NCBI GenBank assembly: GCA_947561395.2
Contig: OX387194.1
Span: 19,702,048-19,766,047 of the forward strand
Direction of reading: 5' to 3'
Length of the DNA: 64,000 bases
DNA from: Buxus sempervirens
Lineage: Eukaryota; Streptophyta; Magnoliopsida; Buxales; Buxaceae
Shown: piece after piece, positions 53,930-64,000 of the stretch
Numbering within the stretch: position 1 is the first letter of the stretch
Layout of the letters: every line of letters starts with the position of its first letter
The notes under the pieces: generated by a model
Databases searched by the model: none
Told to the model about the DNA's origin: nothing
What the model saw: the letters and a program-made list of their open reading frames with translations, nothing else
Program-made: the position numbers and the translations under genes

Positions 53930-54675
53930 GATATATATGTCATTAATTAAAACTTAATATTAGTGGTTTTTTTTTAGTGAATAGTTGCAACAAATTGTAT
54001 TTTGTTGCAAATAATTATGTATTTACAACTTTTTTTTTATTGCGTTGCAGATATAGTTGTCACAAATATCAAGCTTTACAACGAACATTTGCAACAAAGT
54101 GTTTTCGTTGCCAATAATTAAGTATCTACCACGATTATATAAATCGTTGCAAATAGCCATTTGCTAGCAACCATTTTCTTTATGTCGTTACACACATATT
54201 GATCACAAATAACAATTTTTGCAACTAACATTTGCAACAAAGAGTATGTCGTTGCAAATAGTTATATATTTGTAACGATTCTATAAATTGTTGCAAATAA
54301 TTATTTGTTTACAACGATTTTTATGTCGTTGCAAATATATTGGTCACAAATAATGATTTTTGCAACTAACATTTGCAACAATGAGTATTGCATTGCAAAT
54401 AGTTATGTATTTGCCACAGTTCTATAAATTGTTGTAAATAACTATTTTTTTGCAACGACTTCTATGTCATTGGAAATATATTGGTCACAATTAATAGTTT
54501 TTGCAATGAACATTTGCAACAAATTAAGGGTATTTCGTTGCAAATAATTGTGTATTTGCCACAATTACACACATCGTTGCAAATAGTTACATATTCACAA
54601 CGATCCCAAAAATCATGGCAAATAAATGATTTATGGCAACAACTTTTATGTCTTTGCAAATAGTTTCGTTGCAAA
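53930..54675. repeat. Diverged tandem units with TTTGCAAC / GTTGCAAA
   Basis: About four to five units of roughly 150-170 bp. Each holds TTTATGTCGTTGCAAATA-like, TTGGTCACAAATAA-like and CATTTGCAACAA-like stretches in fixed order. Short inverted copies of TTGCAAC allow folding. No coding potential is seen. Confidence 0.85.
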
Positions 54676-54697
54676 AAGGCATATCTCATGTAGTTTA

Positions 54698-55275
54698 TGT
54701 ATAACAAAATTGTTTTAATTATGACGGTACAATGGAGTCATCAACTTGGAGTCTTGGACTATATATTGTTAGGTACAGTGTTTGAAAACCGGGCATTTCA
54801 GGTACATAAAATGCGTGTCCATCTTTTCTAGTTCGTACAAAAGATATACAGGAGGGAACTCCAAAGACACTTAATAACATACGAAAACATAACGGTTCGT
54901 TTATTTTATTATATCAAATATTACATATTTTCGAATATAGCCATTACAACATCCAGATGACAAGCAAATTTCTTCCTTCACTTCTTATTTCTATATTATC
55001 CTTCGCTTTCCCTCGAAACCTACAGCTCGAGAGTGTTAAACCCTGCAAATCAAAAGGAAACAAATTTATAAGAAATCCCAAATAGTTCCTACCTGATTCC
55101 AAGACATATTTCCAAGTCAATAGTACACTTGATTCCAATTGAGATATATTTCCTACTTGGAATAATTTATAAATTTACAGCATGAAATAACTAGTTGATG
55201 ACATGGAGCCAAGTCATTGATGAATTTGAATAAGAAACATGCTCGAAAATGAGCTATAACAATGAACAAGCTTAC
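54698..55275. other. 3' flank of the EG45-like gene
   Basis: No feature recognised. The part nearest the gene is presumably its 3' UTR. Confidence 0.5.
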
Positions 55276-56874
55276 TTACTGTTCATATTCAATTCTGATT
55301 CTGCCTGCATCTGGATTAGCAATCTTACGGAAGGCTTCTTGAGATAGATCCATCGTTACTCCTCTTCCTTGGCATCCTGGGCAAAAGTCAACAATCTTAA
55401 CTGTGACGGTACCACCCTGGCATGGTCGTGGTACTTGGTTTGTTCCCCCTGTGCATCTTACCCTATACATCCTCCCGCATGCAGCCTTGTTGTTCCATAT
55501 TGAACCACCAGCTGCTGCTATCATGACTCCTTGGTCTTGATTTCCGTTGCAAGATGATGCTGTAAAACAAAATAACTAAAACTGAGTGGGAGTACGTTGG
55601 CCCTTTTATATGTACATCTGTACTATTTTTTAAAGCCAACCTCTTGCTTTTGCACTTGATATACTTCACACAAAAGCCTTCCGGTTTTTCCAATTTACTC
55701 AGAATAGTGAGGTTCTTACTAGGAAAAATTGGTTTTTAGTGATACAATTTAGAAATAACTCATTTTCAGTTGCCTAATTATCGATAATTATAAAATACTG
55801 ATACTTTTTAAAAATAGTTGTGAATGAATGTTGTTTTGCTGTTCACGAAAGTTATATTCCAAAAATACTCTTAAAAGAGTTGTAAACAATTTGTTTGTTA
55901 TCATCTTGCAATGAGTTGTAAAAATTTTTGTTAAGACACTCATTCTTAATTATTTTAAAAAAGTTTCACTATTTGTAATAGAGTATAATGTTATCTATAC
56001 AATATTATATCTAATATATTATATAATATTATACATATAATATTTATTATATCACATCAGGATATCAAAATATACAACAATGTATAATTTAATCAAATAT
56101 TATATCTTAATATTTTAAGCTTTTAGGTCATATGATATTAATATATTAGATTAGAATCCTAGAATCTCAATTTTTAGAGATTGTGTAAGGTACCAAAAAT
56201 CCAAGTAAAAATCCCATAATCCAATTTCAACAGAGGATTCTGATTTGGAGTGGATTATAGAATTAGATTCTTTAATCTCTCTCTATGATAATCCAAGCCA
56301 AACGCTCTTCCTAGATTCTAAAACTCGATTCTGGCGAATATCAATAATCTAAAATGCCCACCAAATGACACCCAACCCATTGTCAGCCTTACATGCATTT
56401 AAAAAAAAAAAAAATTACCGTCAAATGAGAATTTGTGCATGGTATTAGTCCTAGAAGTTGCTTTTCTTTTTCGTTATTTCCTATATATTTCAAAAAGTAA
56501 TATATAAAAAATTGAAGATAATAATTTTTGTCATTGTTAAAAAAGAAAAAGTTAAGAGTTGGGTGATTACATATATTCTACAACAAGCTAATGATAATAA
56601 TAAAAAAAATAAATGAAGAACGAAGATAGGGTGTTTGAAACTCTTTTCAGTCCTTTTGAAGAAATAAAAAACATTGAAAAGGAAAAAGAGGGAAAAATAA
56701 TAGAAATAAGAAAAGGCTAAAAACGCTTTCCCTTTCATTCTCTTGATAAAAACAACTCTACTTACGAATATAAGGAGGTGTGTAGAAGGTGGCAATTCCA
56801 GGGATTGCAGAAGCAAAAGAGACCAGGTTGATCACCATGGCCACCACCATAACATGGCGCATCACCATTCCCAT
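55276..56874 (-). CDS. EG45-like / plant natriuretic peptide-like secreted protein
   Basis: Two coding exons on the minus strand: 56874-56766 and 55559-55276. The donor is C/GTAAGT and the acceptor TTTTACAG, with a 1.2-kb intron, for 130 aa in total. Residues 1-25 are a signal peptide (MRHVMVVAMVINLVSFASA). The mature part is a six-Cys expansin-family-45-like (double-psi beta barrel) domain with ATFYTPPY, NQDQGVMIAAAGGSIWNN, ACGRMYRVRCTGGTNQVPRPC, VKIVDFCPGC and TMDLSQEAFRKIANPDAGRIRIEY. The length matches the family (about 130 aa). It lacks the C-terminal expansin domain, so it is not an expansin. Relatives are apoplastic and are linked to ion and water balance and stress. All key residues are present and the gene looks functional. 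Confidence 0.95.
56320..56640. repeat. Segment of the EG45-like gene intron, duplicated at 60065-60436
   Basis: Shares long stretches with 60065-60436, such as GAGAATTTGTGCATGGTA and TACAACAAGCTAATGATA, in the same order and orientation. The second copy has an additional block of about 90 bp after GACACC. Confidence 0.88.
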
Positions 56875-56973
56875 CTCTCTTTGTTTTTGAAACCTCTCTC
56901 TTGCAAGTGCTATAAATGAAAGTAGTACTTCTGCGAGACTTTGGTGCACCAAAAACAATGAGATTAGTTGCTT

Positions 56974-56980
56974 TTTTATA
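56974..56980 (-). promoter_or_regulatory. TATA box of the EG45-like gene
   Basis: The minus strand reads TATAAAA, about 100 bp upstream of the ATG, so the 5' UTR would be about 70 bp. Confidence 0.65.
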
Positions 56981-57554
56981 GAAGAGAAGAGTCCCAAAAT
57001 TACACGACTCTCGATAACAGGGAGGAGAGGCATGTGAGGACTATCCATGCATGGTGTAAGTGACAGACTTGGAATTTCGCGGGAAGAAATTTCTTTGAAG
57101 AAGTAATTACTTTGGCATGACATTATGTGGCTATCCGCAAGTTGAGACTTGAGAGGGTGACTTCTCTACGACTGAATTGTGCAACAGTGTATACAACGGG
57201 CTTGTGATGCTGTATTTTGAAGATAATTTTTGAAAAACAAATTACTCAGATTTTGATTGTCTATATTTAAAGGGCCAGTCGTAAGGCAGTTTCACATACA
57301 GCTATTGTAGAGGAATATTCCATCCCAACTTGAATATTAGGTTGTATTTTGTGGGGATTGTGGATTAGAGATAATCTATTATGGATTATAATTTGTATTT
57401 TGAAAATCCTTATTGCTGATTTTTAGAATCCAAAATCCTGTTTGAATGCTGTGGATTTTAGAATTTAATTGTCAGATAAAATCTGGAATCATATTTGGTT
57501 GACACTCATTAGTGAGTTGATTTGTAGTTTTTATATTAATAATTGTATATGATA

Positions 57555-57596
<42 letters not shown>

Positions 57597-57724
57597 CAAT
57601 GTAATAATATTATATTATGTGTAATAGTGTGTAATGTTATCTATACAATATTATATCTATAAAATGCATCAAATGCATGATTAGCTAAAATATCTGCAAC
57701 AATGTCTACCTCCCTATTGATGTG
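56981..57724. other. Upstream region of the EG45-like gene, AT-rich
   Basis: Promoter-proximal DNA without recognised elements, then AT-rich sequence with an AT microsatellite (57559-57592). Confidence 0.5.
57559..57592. repeat. (AT)n microsatellite
   Basis: An uninterrupted AT dinucleotide run of about 34 bp. Confidence 0.95.
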
Positions 57725-58055
57725 CTAAAGTTGAATTTGTGGAAAATGGCTAAGTAGATTCCGGATCTTATGTAGAACATTCTTTAACATCCATAGGTAG
57801 TTGCTTTTAGGATGGCCAATAAGTTGTATCAAACTGTGATTATCACCTTCTACTTCGAGCATGCGGATCTCATATGTGAATGCCAATGATAAGCATTCCT
57901 TTAGAGCACAAGCCTCAGCTAACATTAAGGAGAAAGTACCACGGTATTGAGAACATGCAAATAAGTATTCCCCACAATATATCTGCATACAATCCCTATA
58001 GCTGCTCGTCCTAGTTTATCCCTTGCTACACCATTAAAATTCATCTTCGTCCACA
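57725..58055 (-). pseudogene. RNase H domain fragment of a LINE-type element
   Basis: The minus strand encodes WTKMNFNGVARDKLGRAAIG (from about 58055) and, after a one-base shift near 57990, LAEACALKECLSLAFTYEIRMLEVEGDNHSLIQLI. This is the layout of the plant RNase H (RVT_3) domain found in non-LTR retrotransposons. The first catalytic Asp position reads Asn, and the frame is broken. No RT is nearby. Confidence 0.65.
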
Positions 58056-58831
58056 GCGTTTCTTTTTAATTTTTAATTTTTAATTTTTTTGTTGGGGGGG
58101 GTGGCGTGGGGGGCGGGGGAGGTGGGTGGCTATCCACAGCGTGATTTTTTTTAGGGTGGTGGGATCCATTTGATGTACGAATTATACAATATTATAAGAA
58201 TTAATATGTATATGTAATAAAAAAATGTTCAATGAATAATACCTTCATTCAATTAATATCAAAATTTAACATGTGCAGCAAGATTTATAGATGCTAAAGT
58301 TGATTCTAAATTTTATGAAATAAAGTGTAGAAGGTTTAATCTTTTGAGTCTTAAGAGCATGTTCGGTACATGGTGAATAGATATATATAATCTTTCATGA
58401 ATCCATTTTAAGTTTCCCCTTTCCACCCTCAAATTTTGCAAACTCCAATCCTCTATTACAGTCTGTTCTTCCTGTTGTAGCTTCTGATAATTTCAGGTCT
58501 TTAAACTGGGAGAAGATGGGGTAAAAGAAAGGATTCTGCAAGAGGAGCTTCAAATATACAGACCAAGCAAGCATCACAGGTATTTTGGGTTAATCTCTTA
58601 GTTTCCTTTTGGTATTGTTCGAAGCTTCAACTTCAATCCATTTGCTGTTACAAAGCAAAGACAAAAGAAGAAGAAGGAAAATTTTTATGGGATTATTGTT
58701 TTGGTTCTCTATTTTTGTTATAATTTTCTCTATTTTTCCTTTACTGTTGAGTTACCTCTGTAAACAGCCCCTCACAGCCCCCGCTCTTATGGGAACGCTC
58801 AACAGGAGTGGGCATCGTCTACAGCCCCCGC
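58056..58831. other. Non-coding stretch with a poly-G tract
   Basis: Contains a G-rich low-complexity tract (58093-58129). No supported gene. Confidence 0.5.
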
Positions 58832-58912
58832 TGTAAACAGCCCCTCACATGTATGGTGTGGGGCCCCCCAAATGAATGGTGGGGCCCACACGAAATGTGA
58901 GGGGCTGTTTAC
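58832..58912. repeat. Strong GC-rich inverted repeat
   Basis: Two perfect 18-base arms (GTAAACAGCCCCTCACAT and its complement) enclose a second inverted pair, GTGTGGGGCCCC / GGGGCCCACAC. Partial further copies of ACAGCCCC flank it (58765-58832). It is likely a MITE or its core. Confidence 0.8.
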
Positions 58913-60064
58913 AACCCCCCTTTAGAGGATGAACGCTCCTGTAACAGCGGGCCCCCATCCTCTACGGAGACGGTTGTGCACCAATCAGAAAGCCCTTACA
59001 TATACATTGGTCTTAGACGATTTTGGAATGAAATCGTCTACCTTGGGATGGTGCAGCAGATTCTCGTAACCACGTGCAACATGTGACGGTAACTGCATTT
59101 TTCATGTGATATGTAAGTGAAGTTATATTTTACATTGAAAAATGTGAAACAACAACCACCGTGAGATGTTGTACCTAGCTGGCAGCATCTCATAGTGGCT
59201 GTCGCAGCATCCCGGTAGTAGACAATTTCATCCAAAGCCAAATTGGAAGGATGACAACGAGACCGGGTTGGCAGCTACTGGCTATCATCGTTTTGTAACA
59301 GAAACCTTGTTTTGTAAAACAAATGTAAGAGTCACGCATGATTCTACTGCCCTCACCAACAAGGAACTTTGGTTGCCAGCTACTGGCTATCATCTTTCGA
59401 CGTCAGGGGAGTGCCGTGCCCGTGAGGGCGATGACTGCTTCAACCTTCATTTTTTAGACAGTACGTTGACGAAAGTTACAGGTGGGAATTTGCGCATGAG
59501 ACCACTGATGATGATCTATCTCCTGTACTGGCTGTAATGGGATTGTGTGGTTAGCCACGGATGAGGATCTATCATCAATAGCTGTAATGTGATTGTGTGA
59601 TTTAAAATGTTTACACTGTCCCAACCATCATTTTCCTTCGTGAAACATGGATGAAAAAGGATGATCATGATTTTGTGAAGCAAGGAAGACAGGTATCCGG
59701 AACAGAGGGGCGAAGGGTATTGGCATGTTTAGGAATTAGGATCTTCAGTGGATCATCCATTAGCCATTCTATCGTCGTACGACATAACCAGATCGAATGC
59801 TTAACACTGTTTTAAGCACATGTACTTTTGGTATCACGTATCATTTCTTCAGACAAAATAAACAAAATAGGATTTGCCAATGCTGAATTAAAATCAAATG
59901 AAACAGGAATTACATACATTCTTCACAATAAAGACACCAAAAAGATAAGAAACAAGAGAACTTGAATTCAATTGAAACCAGGTGCCCTTTCTGCCTGATC
60001 AGGGCATTTACATCAATCATCACTCATATTAGAACTCATTCTCAATATGTACATAATGAGGGAT
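58913..60064. other. Gene-poor DNA with a short direct repeat
   Basis: A 23-base stretch ending AGCTACTGGCTATCATC occurs at about 59268 and again at about 59373 with one mismatch. No gene is supported. Confidence 0.55.
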
Positions 60065-60436
60065 CCACGCAGTATCAACAATCTAGAATGCCCACCAAAT
60101 GACACCTTGAGATAAATTTTGGTCTAGGGCATGACAAAACCCTTTTAGTTATCAACCTTGTTTACAACCCGTCCAAACCCAACCCATTGTAAGCCTTACA
60201 TTTAAAATAAAAAATATATATATATACCGTCAAATGAGAATTTGTGCATGGTACTAGTCCTAGAAATTGCTTTAATTTTCTTTTTCGTTATTTCCTATAT
60301 ATTTCAAAAAGTAATATATAAGAAATTGAATATAATAATTTTGTCATTAATTGTTAAAAAAAATTTAAGAGGTGGGTGATCACATATATTCTACAACAAG
60401 CTAATGATAATAATAAAATAAATAAATAAAGAACGA
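60065..60436. repeat. Second copy of the EG45 intron segment
   Basis: See 56320-56640. It ends where the CACTA terminus begins. No coding exon of the EG45 gene is included. Confidence 0.85.
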
Positions 60437-60854
60437 ACACTACAAAAATACAAAGCTACAGCGGCGGAGGTGTGTGGACCTTTAGCGGCAGTCTTTTAAT
60501 GACCGCCGCTAAAAGTCATCCAATCTGTCTCTTACTCCGAACGAACACTTGCCCTGATCTCTCTCTTCCGATCGTCGATCCCTTTCCCCGAACTGAAAGC
60601 CTAATCTCTCTCTCGCCCTAATCGCTCTCTTCGTATCTGTTATCAATCTCGCGAAAGCCATTTTCTCTCCATCTCTCTCGCCCTAATCTCTCTCTTTCGA
60701 CCTGTTCTCAATCTCGCAAAGCCATCGTCTCTCCATCTTCTCACCATCTTCTTTTGCAACTGTTTAAGGGTGCTATTGAGATTAGCCATTCAATATTTAG
60801 CAACAACAAAAACTTTGAATGTTCTACTTCACGAGTGTCGTATTCTCCCTTCGT

Positions 60855-61225
60855 TCGTCCCTTGTTTTGGTAAGTTTTAGGGTTTTTGTTAATTTTTTTC
60901 TAATCATCTTTTTGTTTTGGTGATTTCATTTTATTTTTTTCTCCTTCATTTTATTTTTTTCTCCTTTGTGAATTGAGAGATTGAAGCCTTTTTTTTTTTG
61001 GACAATTGATAATCTACAGAGACACGATTGGAGTTAACATTTTGAACCGAGAAGATAGAGTCAGCATGCTTTTAGTTCGTCCCTTGTTTTGGTAAGTTTT
61101 AGGGTTTCTGTTAAGTTTTTTTTTTAATCTTCTTTTTTGTTCTGGTGATTTCATTTTATTTTTTTCTCCTTTGTGAATTGAGAGATTGAAGCCTTTTTTT
61201 TTTTTTTTTTTTGGACAATTGATAT
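60855..61225. repeat. Direct duplication of about 150-220 bp
   Basis: The segment starting CGTCCCTTGTTTTGG, through GAGAGATTGAAGCC and a poly-T to GGACAATTGAT, occurs twice (about 60855-61010 and 61077-61225) with small differences. Confidence 0.85.
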
Positions 61226-64000
61226 TCTACAAAGAAGTTACGAACAGTGTACGTCGTCTTCTATTTCGACTTTTCTCTCTCCTCTGTGTCCACGCTTCTA
61301 TCTGCCTGATAACAGTCTTCCGTTCTAGGGTTTCATGTCTCTGGCCTAATTCAGGTGCTTAATCTTTCTCTCTTTGGTTCGCATCTTCAATACTTCTATT
61401 CTGTGTGATTTTGCTTTCGTTTAGATGGTAGAATTTTATTTTAGTTTTGACGCTAGAATGTTTTGGAACTTTTGCTCCAATTACGCAGAATTTTTTGTTG
61501 CTTGTTGTGGGGGAATCCTATTATTTCGATTTAGCTTATGTGATTTGGATCTATATTTGTTTCACGATTTACTTGGTGTCTTTATTTTCACTTTACATGT
61601 GTGGTTCTGGATACATCATGCACTTGCTGTGATGGTGCTGGAGGAGGTTGTTGGTTGTTTTAGGTTATGGGATTTCTTAGTTGCGGTTATCTTTGATCTA
61701 AGGGTTTTCAGTTTTCTTTCTTTTGGATTAACTGAATTGCTTGTTAGATCTAACCAATTTATTAAGCGTACGTGCCACGATGTTTATTCGTGAAGTTTGA
61801 TTACTAAGTGTGTTGGGTTAGATTTTTAAATTTTATGATAAATTGGATAAACTAACTGGTGTCAATCCGAGATTCATATCCCAACAACATGGGGTCATTG
61901 GAAAGACATTGGCAACAGGCCTACATTCATTCTTTTATATAGACTCAAATCCACATTCTCAAGCTGGTAGCTTGAGCTTTTACTGTCACACCAAATAATG
62001 GTCCCTTGACCTGTTCCTCATATATGTACAGTATATTCCTTTAATGATAAAAAAATTAAAAAATTTATTATAACATCTAGTGATTCTGAGTATTAAAATG
62101 GTTAATTTTTTTTTTATAGTCAAGGTTTATAGTTGTGGGGCTTCAAAATTAGAGAATGTTGTTTTGTCTCAAGTTAAGTCTTTGTATCTGCATTACATTC
62201 ATTTAATACATGTATCTAATGGTTCTAGATTACAGCAATTTTCATCCAAAGGTTTGCTTGACAGCTTTATGGTTGCTTTCTTTACATGGCTTCCATATAC
62301 TGTATTTCCTCTGTAGTTGGGTTGGCAGGTGACTTTGTTTAATAGAGGGAAAGCACCCATAACCCAGCAACGTCCAGGTGAATCATCAACTTCCAGAGAA
62401 ACACATTGTGTTGTGGTATATTTTCTTTATTCATTGTGTTTTGTGTTTTCTTGATTAAAGCAGTTGGATTTCATTGGTTCTGTTTCTTTTGCTGAGTAAA
62501 AAAAATCCTGCTTCTGTTTGCTGAGTAAAACATCAATTGCACATAACAAGAAATGGGAAAAAACATGATTAAGATATGCAATGTCATTAGTGGAAGAATT
62601 CTTGTGATATTGCTTTGCATGTCCCTACTTGGTTCAAGGCTTCCCCATTGTGAACCAGGCGGGGATTCTTAACTGTGTTTATCTCATGGAATTGGAGCCT
62701 GTCCAAGAGGTAAAGCCATTACCAACTTATTTTGGTGATTATTTTATTTTTGACATGATATCTTTGCATTTTATGCGCCAGGAAAAAAAATTCTGAACTA
62801 ATTAAGCAATACCGAATTGACTCTTTATCTTGTGGACACTGGATAGTGATTTTATTGTGTGTTTCTCTGTGCTGTAGCATTATTTAGTTATTTATTTTTG
62901 TAAGGTTACAGATTTGTTATATGTTATTATCTATTCCTTTGCTGCATGAGAATATGTCTTTGTTATCATGAACTCGTTTGAGTTACTGGTTGCTGCCACT
63001 TTTGCTATTCTGATTAAATGTATTTTTTTATTTCTCATTCCTTTCCATTTGTTCCCCTTTTTGTTCTGCTACTTCTGGCAAAATCCAGGTTAGGTGCCTT
63101 AAAATCTGTTGAGGTTTTGGGCACTAGATCTGAACATGTGACTTGCTTCTGAAAAAAATTTCAGGACCCATTTTTTGGTTGATCTCATTGAACAAAATAT
63201 GCTCATGAACTAACTAAAGCCAGCCAAAATATATGCTATCCAAAAAATTTCAATATATCTACCAATAAGCATCTTAAATTTGAAATCAAATAAAAAAAAA
63301 GGACATCTTGATAAACTATAGTCTGGCTCAATGTCTGTATTGTGAACCCAAAATTGTTATGAGCTTTGGATCACGAGTTGGCACTTGCTTCAGGAATTAT
63401 TTGTTCATTACAAAGAGATGGATTGATAAATGAAGGACAAATTTATTTCTTTCTTAGTTTGAAATATGCTCTTATCATTATGTGGCTTTCACAGGTTTAA
63501 ATTTTTGTCGCTACTTTGACTGTATGCCTGTTCTAGTGTCACGGGATTTGTCACGATGTTGCAGTAATTCTGAACTGGATCACATTCGCATAACAAAAAC
63601 CATAGATCAGCTGATTTTGTCCCCTAAGCATGATTTTCTGTTTCCCTCTGCGAAATTCCAAAAGGTTAATTAGCTGATAAATAGGTTAACTTATACTATT
63701 ATATTTACAAGGCATGCTTCGTAAATGCATCATAAAGTAGATTATTTGTCTGGCTGTTTTGTGTGGGCATCAAGCCTTGTGTATTAGATTTGCCTTTGCA
63801 AGGGTATTTTCCTGGAGATCAGAGATAATGGTTTGCAAGTAACAAGTTATTATCACTTTCTCTTTATTGCATAATTTTTCTGTCTTTTTTGTTTATCTTA
63901 GAAAAACCATTTTATTGTTGGTAACATTTTTGTTTTTATGTGAGACAGTGATGATCCAAGGAGGTGCATTTTTAGGAGGCTCTTCTTAGACAGCAATGTG
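61226..64000 (+). other. Intron-like DNA with possible captured exons, no recognised gene
   Basis: Exon-like pieces: about 62637-62710, ending GAG/GTAAAG (reads QGFPIVNQAGILNC and ELEPVQE), and about 63496-63665, between TTTCACAG and AAAAG/GTTAAT (reads LNFCRYFDCMPVLVSRDLSRC and onward). I recognise neither. They may be parts of one host gene carried by the CACTA element or of its own gene. Confidence 0.3.

Larger units (their letters stand above)
51675..54697. mobile_element. CACTA-like non-autonomous element with subterminal repeats, split by S5
   Basis: The left edge reads CACTAGTACAT at about 51673; the right edge reads CATGTAGTT near 54697, roughly complementary. Between them are units of the kind TTTGCAAC...GTCGTTGCAAAT, one at 51710-51765 and several at 53930-54670. 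Alternating-orientation subterminal repeats are typical of CACTA transposons. No transposase frame is present. The boundaries are approximate and the TSD was not resolved. Confidence 0.4.
60438..64000 (+). mobile_element. Left part of a CACTA (En/Spm-like) transposon
   Basis: Starts CACTACAAAAATA, a typical CACTA terminus, followed by subterminal inverted repeats built on AGCGGC / GCCGCT (about 60468-60530). The rest of the visible part resembles a captured gene 5' region: CT-rich repeats with CGCCCTAATC, then introns. The right terminus and transposase are not in the window. Confidence 0.6.

Noticed and set aside
55276..56874. Expansin
   Set aside because: Only the N-terminal barrel domain is present and the protein is 130 aa, which fits EG45/PNP-like proteins.
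57725..58055. Functional host RNase H gene
   Set aside because: A frameshift, loss of the first acidic residue and lack of neighbouring exons point to a LINE remnant.
61425..61793. 122-codon hydrophobic open frame
   Set aside because: No protein likeness, no splice or promoter context, and T-rich composition that favours chance frames.

Overview
The window is repeat-dominated nuclear DNA from a flowering plant. It is full of Ty3/gypsy retrotransposons of the Tat/Ogre type, with small pieces of CACTA and LINE elements. It holds one clear single-copy host gene, an EG45/plant-natriuretic-peptide-like secreted protein at 55.3-56.9 kb. Plant-type introns, CT-rich 5' UTRs and solo LTRs with 5-bp target-site duplications (TSDs) all fit a eudicot with a large intergenic TE fraction. 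The species cannot be named from the sequence alone.

Layout. 1-6567: T1, the gag and 5' LTR of a decayed Tat element on the minus strand. 6568-12310: T2, an older minus-strand, gag-only derivative whose LTR was hit by T1. 12311-50143: T3, the 3' half of an old plus-strand Tat element. T3 keeps broken copies of two antisense genes, its polypurine tract (PPT) and its 3' LTR, and has been split repeatedly. Solo LTR S1 (13497-16575) cuts its plant-mobile-domain (PMD) gene. A TGTAAC-type LTR, S2 (18834 to about 43783), cuts that gene's 5' intron. Solo LTR S3 (20608-43769, TSD ACTTC) sits inside S2. A complete, very young 21.3-kb Tat element, T4 (21237-42577, TSD GTAGG), sits inside S3. Solo LTR S4 (46886-49854, TSD GAGTT) cuts T3's own 3' LTR. 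50144-54700: a decayed unrecognised gene fragment and a CACTA-like non-autonomous element cut by solo LTR S5 (51792-53608, TSD CTTAA). 55.3-56.9 kb: the EG45-like gene. 57.0-60.4 kb: gene-poor DNA with a LINE RNase H fragment, a strong hairpin, and a duplicate of part of the EG45 intron. From 60438: the left end of a CACTA transposon running off the window.

T4 works as a two-sided element. The minus strand reads LTR, PBS, leader, gag-protease, then (after an apparent -1 shift on a run of nine A) RT, a degenerate RNase H, a second intact RNase H, and integrase. The plus strand between pol and the 3' LTR carries two intron-containing genes: a PMD protein of about 815 aa and a DUF7745-like coiled-coil protein of about 530 aa. 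Because they are antisense to the genomic RNA, their introns survive retrotransposition.

The most unusual signal is a set of 4-5-unit clusters of 21-25-bp imperfect palindromes. They lie about 100 bp inside LTR ends and just upstream of each antisense gene, with another in the leader. The palindrome arms differ between elements but are the same across all clusters of one element. A second unusual structure is a leader tandem array of hairpins whose stems change in a compensatory way while the loop stays nearly constant. Together these suggest a self-encoded recognition system that co-evolves with its sites. That is an inference and has not been tested.
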